A stretch of DNA of 64,000 nucleotides from assembly GCA_020137815.1 (NCBI GenBank), contig CM035360.1, forward strand, positions 4,699,855 to 4,763,854, in the 5' to 3' direction. Position numbers and translations under genes: made by a program. This document shows positions 62,457-64,000 of the stretch, piece by piece (within the stretch, counting starts at the first letter, position 1; each line of letters starts with the position of its first letter). A model generated the notes under the pieces. That model saw nothing but the letters and a program-made list of their open reading frames with translations. It searched no databases and had not been told where the DNA came from. Origin of the DNA: Hormiphora californensis (taxonomy: Eukaryota; Ctenophora; Tentaculata; Cydippida; Pleurobrachiidae).

Positions 62457-64000
62457 ATAATAATAATAATAATAATATTAAGTTTTGTATACCGCCACAG
62501 ACACGACAGGGCCAGATAAGTAAAACTGTACCTGACACTGACGAGCTTCAGAGCGGTATACCTAACGCAAAAAAAGATCCTTATATTCTTACACACTTTG
62601 GAAAAACTCACTCCTAATTGTAGATATACTAAAAAGATAACTGGTCACATAACTTTCAAAAAACTGATGAGATGGAAAAAATACAGACTTTATTAAATAA
62701 AGGGAACAAAGCCAACAACCCACACTTATCAGCAGCTCAACAATACTGATAAAAAGCCCTAAGTGTAAATGGTGAGCACACCTAAAGGCCGCCTACTGAC
62801 AGATGGGGAGTCCGGTGATCAACTCAGACGCCACACCGGGAGTCTTCAGGGGTAGGAGCTGGGAACGCTTCAAGGAAAAGTCTGGTTTTCAACTTAGATT
62901 TGAACAACTCAATGGGGTGTACAGATCTCAGGTCCAAAGGCAAGGAGTTCCAAACTGTCGGTAGAAACACCGAAACCCTCCTCCTCCTCAGTTTAGAGTT
63001 TGCATTAACGCTCGAGAGTTTAGGATATTTCAGTTTGTAGAAGTCAATTACTGAATTCGCCCTCGTTGGTCTCATACCCAGAATATCATCGTCTCTAGGG
63101 ACCAGTTCCTGTAAATACTCCGGAGCTGTTCCACGTACAATTTTGTACGCTAACAGGCAGGCCTTGAAGGTTAGTCTCTGCTGTATTGGGAGGATATGAG
63201 CTTCCTTGAAATACTCATCATAGCTATCCTGATGTCCTCGTAAGTTATAGATGAACCGTACACAGGAGTTCAGAACCTTTTGAAGGTTGTTCAGAATCCG
63301 TTTAGGGAGTCCAAAGTACAGGATATTACAGTAGTCTATCTTTGATATGACTAATTGCTTCACAAGAAGAATCCGTGTGCTATTATCCAAACACTTATTG
63401 AGTTGCCATAGGTTCTTGAGTTGCAATCCACATTGTTTCTTAACATTGTTCACCTGCCTCTCCAGGGTGAGATGCTCATCCAGAAGTATTCCTAGAGTCT
63501 TCCCTGTGCTACCTTTGCATTCCATCGGCTGCAGCACTGTACCTCCAAACCTGATTTCCGGATCAAATACCAGCTTCTCAAGAGAACTCGACTTTCCAAG
63601 AAGAACAAACTCAGTCTTACTTTCATTACATTTGAGCCAATGTTGCACCATCCAGTCCTTAATGGAAGCAAGGCACTCCTCAATACTATTCTTCGTACCT
63701 TTCCACCCTTCACTATCCGTTGGGACAAGTCCAACATACAATTGGGAATCATCTGCATACAGCTTTATCATTAGACCATACGGTCTAGCAATATCCTGTA
63801 GCTCCTCTATGTACAAACAGGAACAGTACAGGACCCAACAAAGATCCCTGTGGTACTCCACAAATGAGAGCGATGACCTCCGAGAGTTCACCATGAACAT
63901 TCACTCTGTAACTCCTGGAACTCAGATAACTCTTAAACCACCCAAGTGCATTTCCCTTCACTCCAAACCTCACCTCCAGCACCTCCATCAGCTTCTCATG
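62457..64000 (-). mobile_element. Jockey/CR1-like LINE, 3' part, running off the window
   Basis: Minus strand. Protein matches the C-terminal half of a non-LTR reverse transcriptase: GVPQGSLLGPVLF, KLYADDSQLYV (catalytic YADD), LGILLDEHLTL, ISKIDYCN, and HPIELFKSKLKTRLFLEAF near the stop at 62824. After the stop comes a 3' tail with TATACCGCTCTGAA and a terminal (ATT)n at 62457-62480. Same family as the fragment at 19694-20200. Confidence 0.8.
62824..63988 (-). pseudogene. Frameshifted LINE reverse transcriptase
   Basis: The upstream frame (63988 to about 63810, ending in VPQGSLLGPVLFLF) and the downstream frame (from about 63830 to 62824, LYIEELQDIARPYG onward) are parts of one protein separated by a single-base shift. 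As it stands the enzyme cannot be made whole. The upstream part continues beyond the window. Confidence 0.75.

Overview
The window is metazoan nuclear DNA. Genes are split into many short exons with GT-AG introns, and they encode animal families: Ig/Kazal/VWD secreted protein, NK-like homeobox, formin, prominin. Short introns and abundant inverted-repeat elements would suit an early-branching marine invertebrate such as a sponge, but this is inference; nothing here fixes the species. All gene models were built by hand from splice sites and reading phase.

Layout. Plus strand: a 16-exon gene (1992-8614) for a secreted Ig-Kazal-Ig-VWD-C8 protein, then a 5-exon ANTP-class homeobox gene (11428-12724). 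Minus strand: a very large unit from 41271 to 14215. Its 3' part (29638-14215) encodes a formin with one or two PH-like domains, a long acidic region full of YxxP/YxxL/YxxM tyrosine motifs, then FH1 and FH2. Its 5' part (41271-30307) encodes a basic, proline-rich protein that is either a separate gene or the N-terminus of the same formin; the reading phase allows both. Minus strand, right side: the 3' half of a prominin-like gene (61894 to 58.0 kb), a short unrecognised gene (52293-50931), and a frameshifted LINE reverse transcriptase at the right edge.

The introns are packed with non-autonomous DNA elements: a family ending in CAGTCGGACCCCGATTTA (67 bp, 1.9 kb and 4.2 kb members), a 2.7-kb TTAA-flanked palindrome, an hAT-like element with an 8-bp target duplication, a TTGGTA...TACCAA family (one copy duplicated a splice donor), and many small hairpins. 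CT microsatellites lie on the sense strand of the local gene, several forming or adjoining the polypyrimidine tract of a splice acceptor. One formin intron holds about thirty tandem copies of a splice-acceptor-like unit.

Two parts are assembly problems rather than biology: 42.9-50.0 kb is dominated by artificial homopolymer runs, and 54.77-58.9 kb is a lower-quality second copy of 50.5-54.6 kb, joined across a 100-N gap. Single-base homopolymer errors also interrupt two formin exons.
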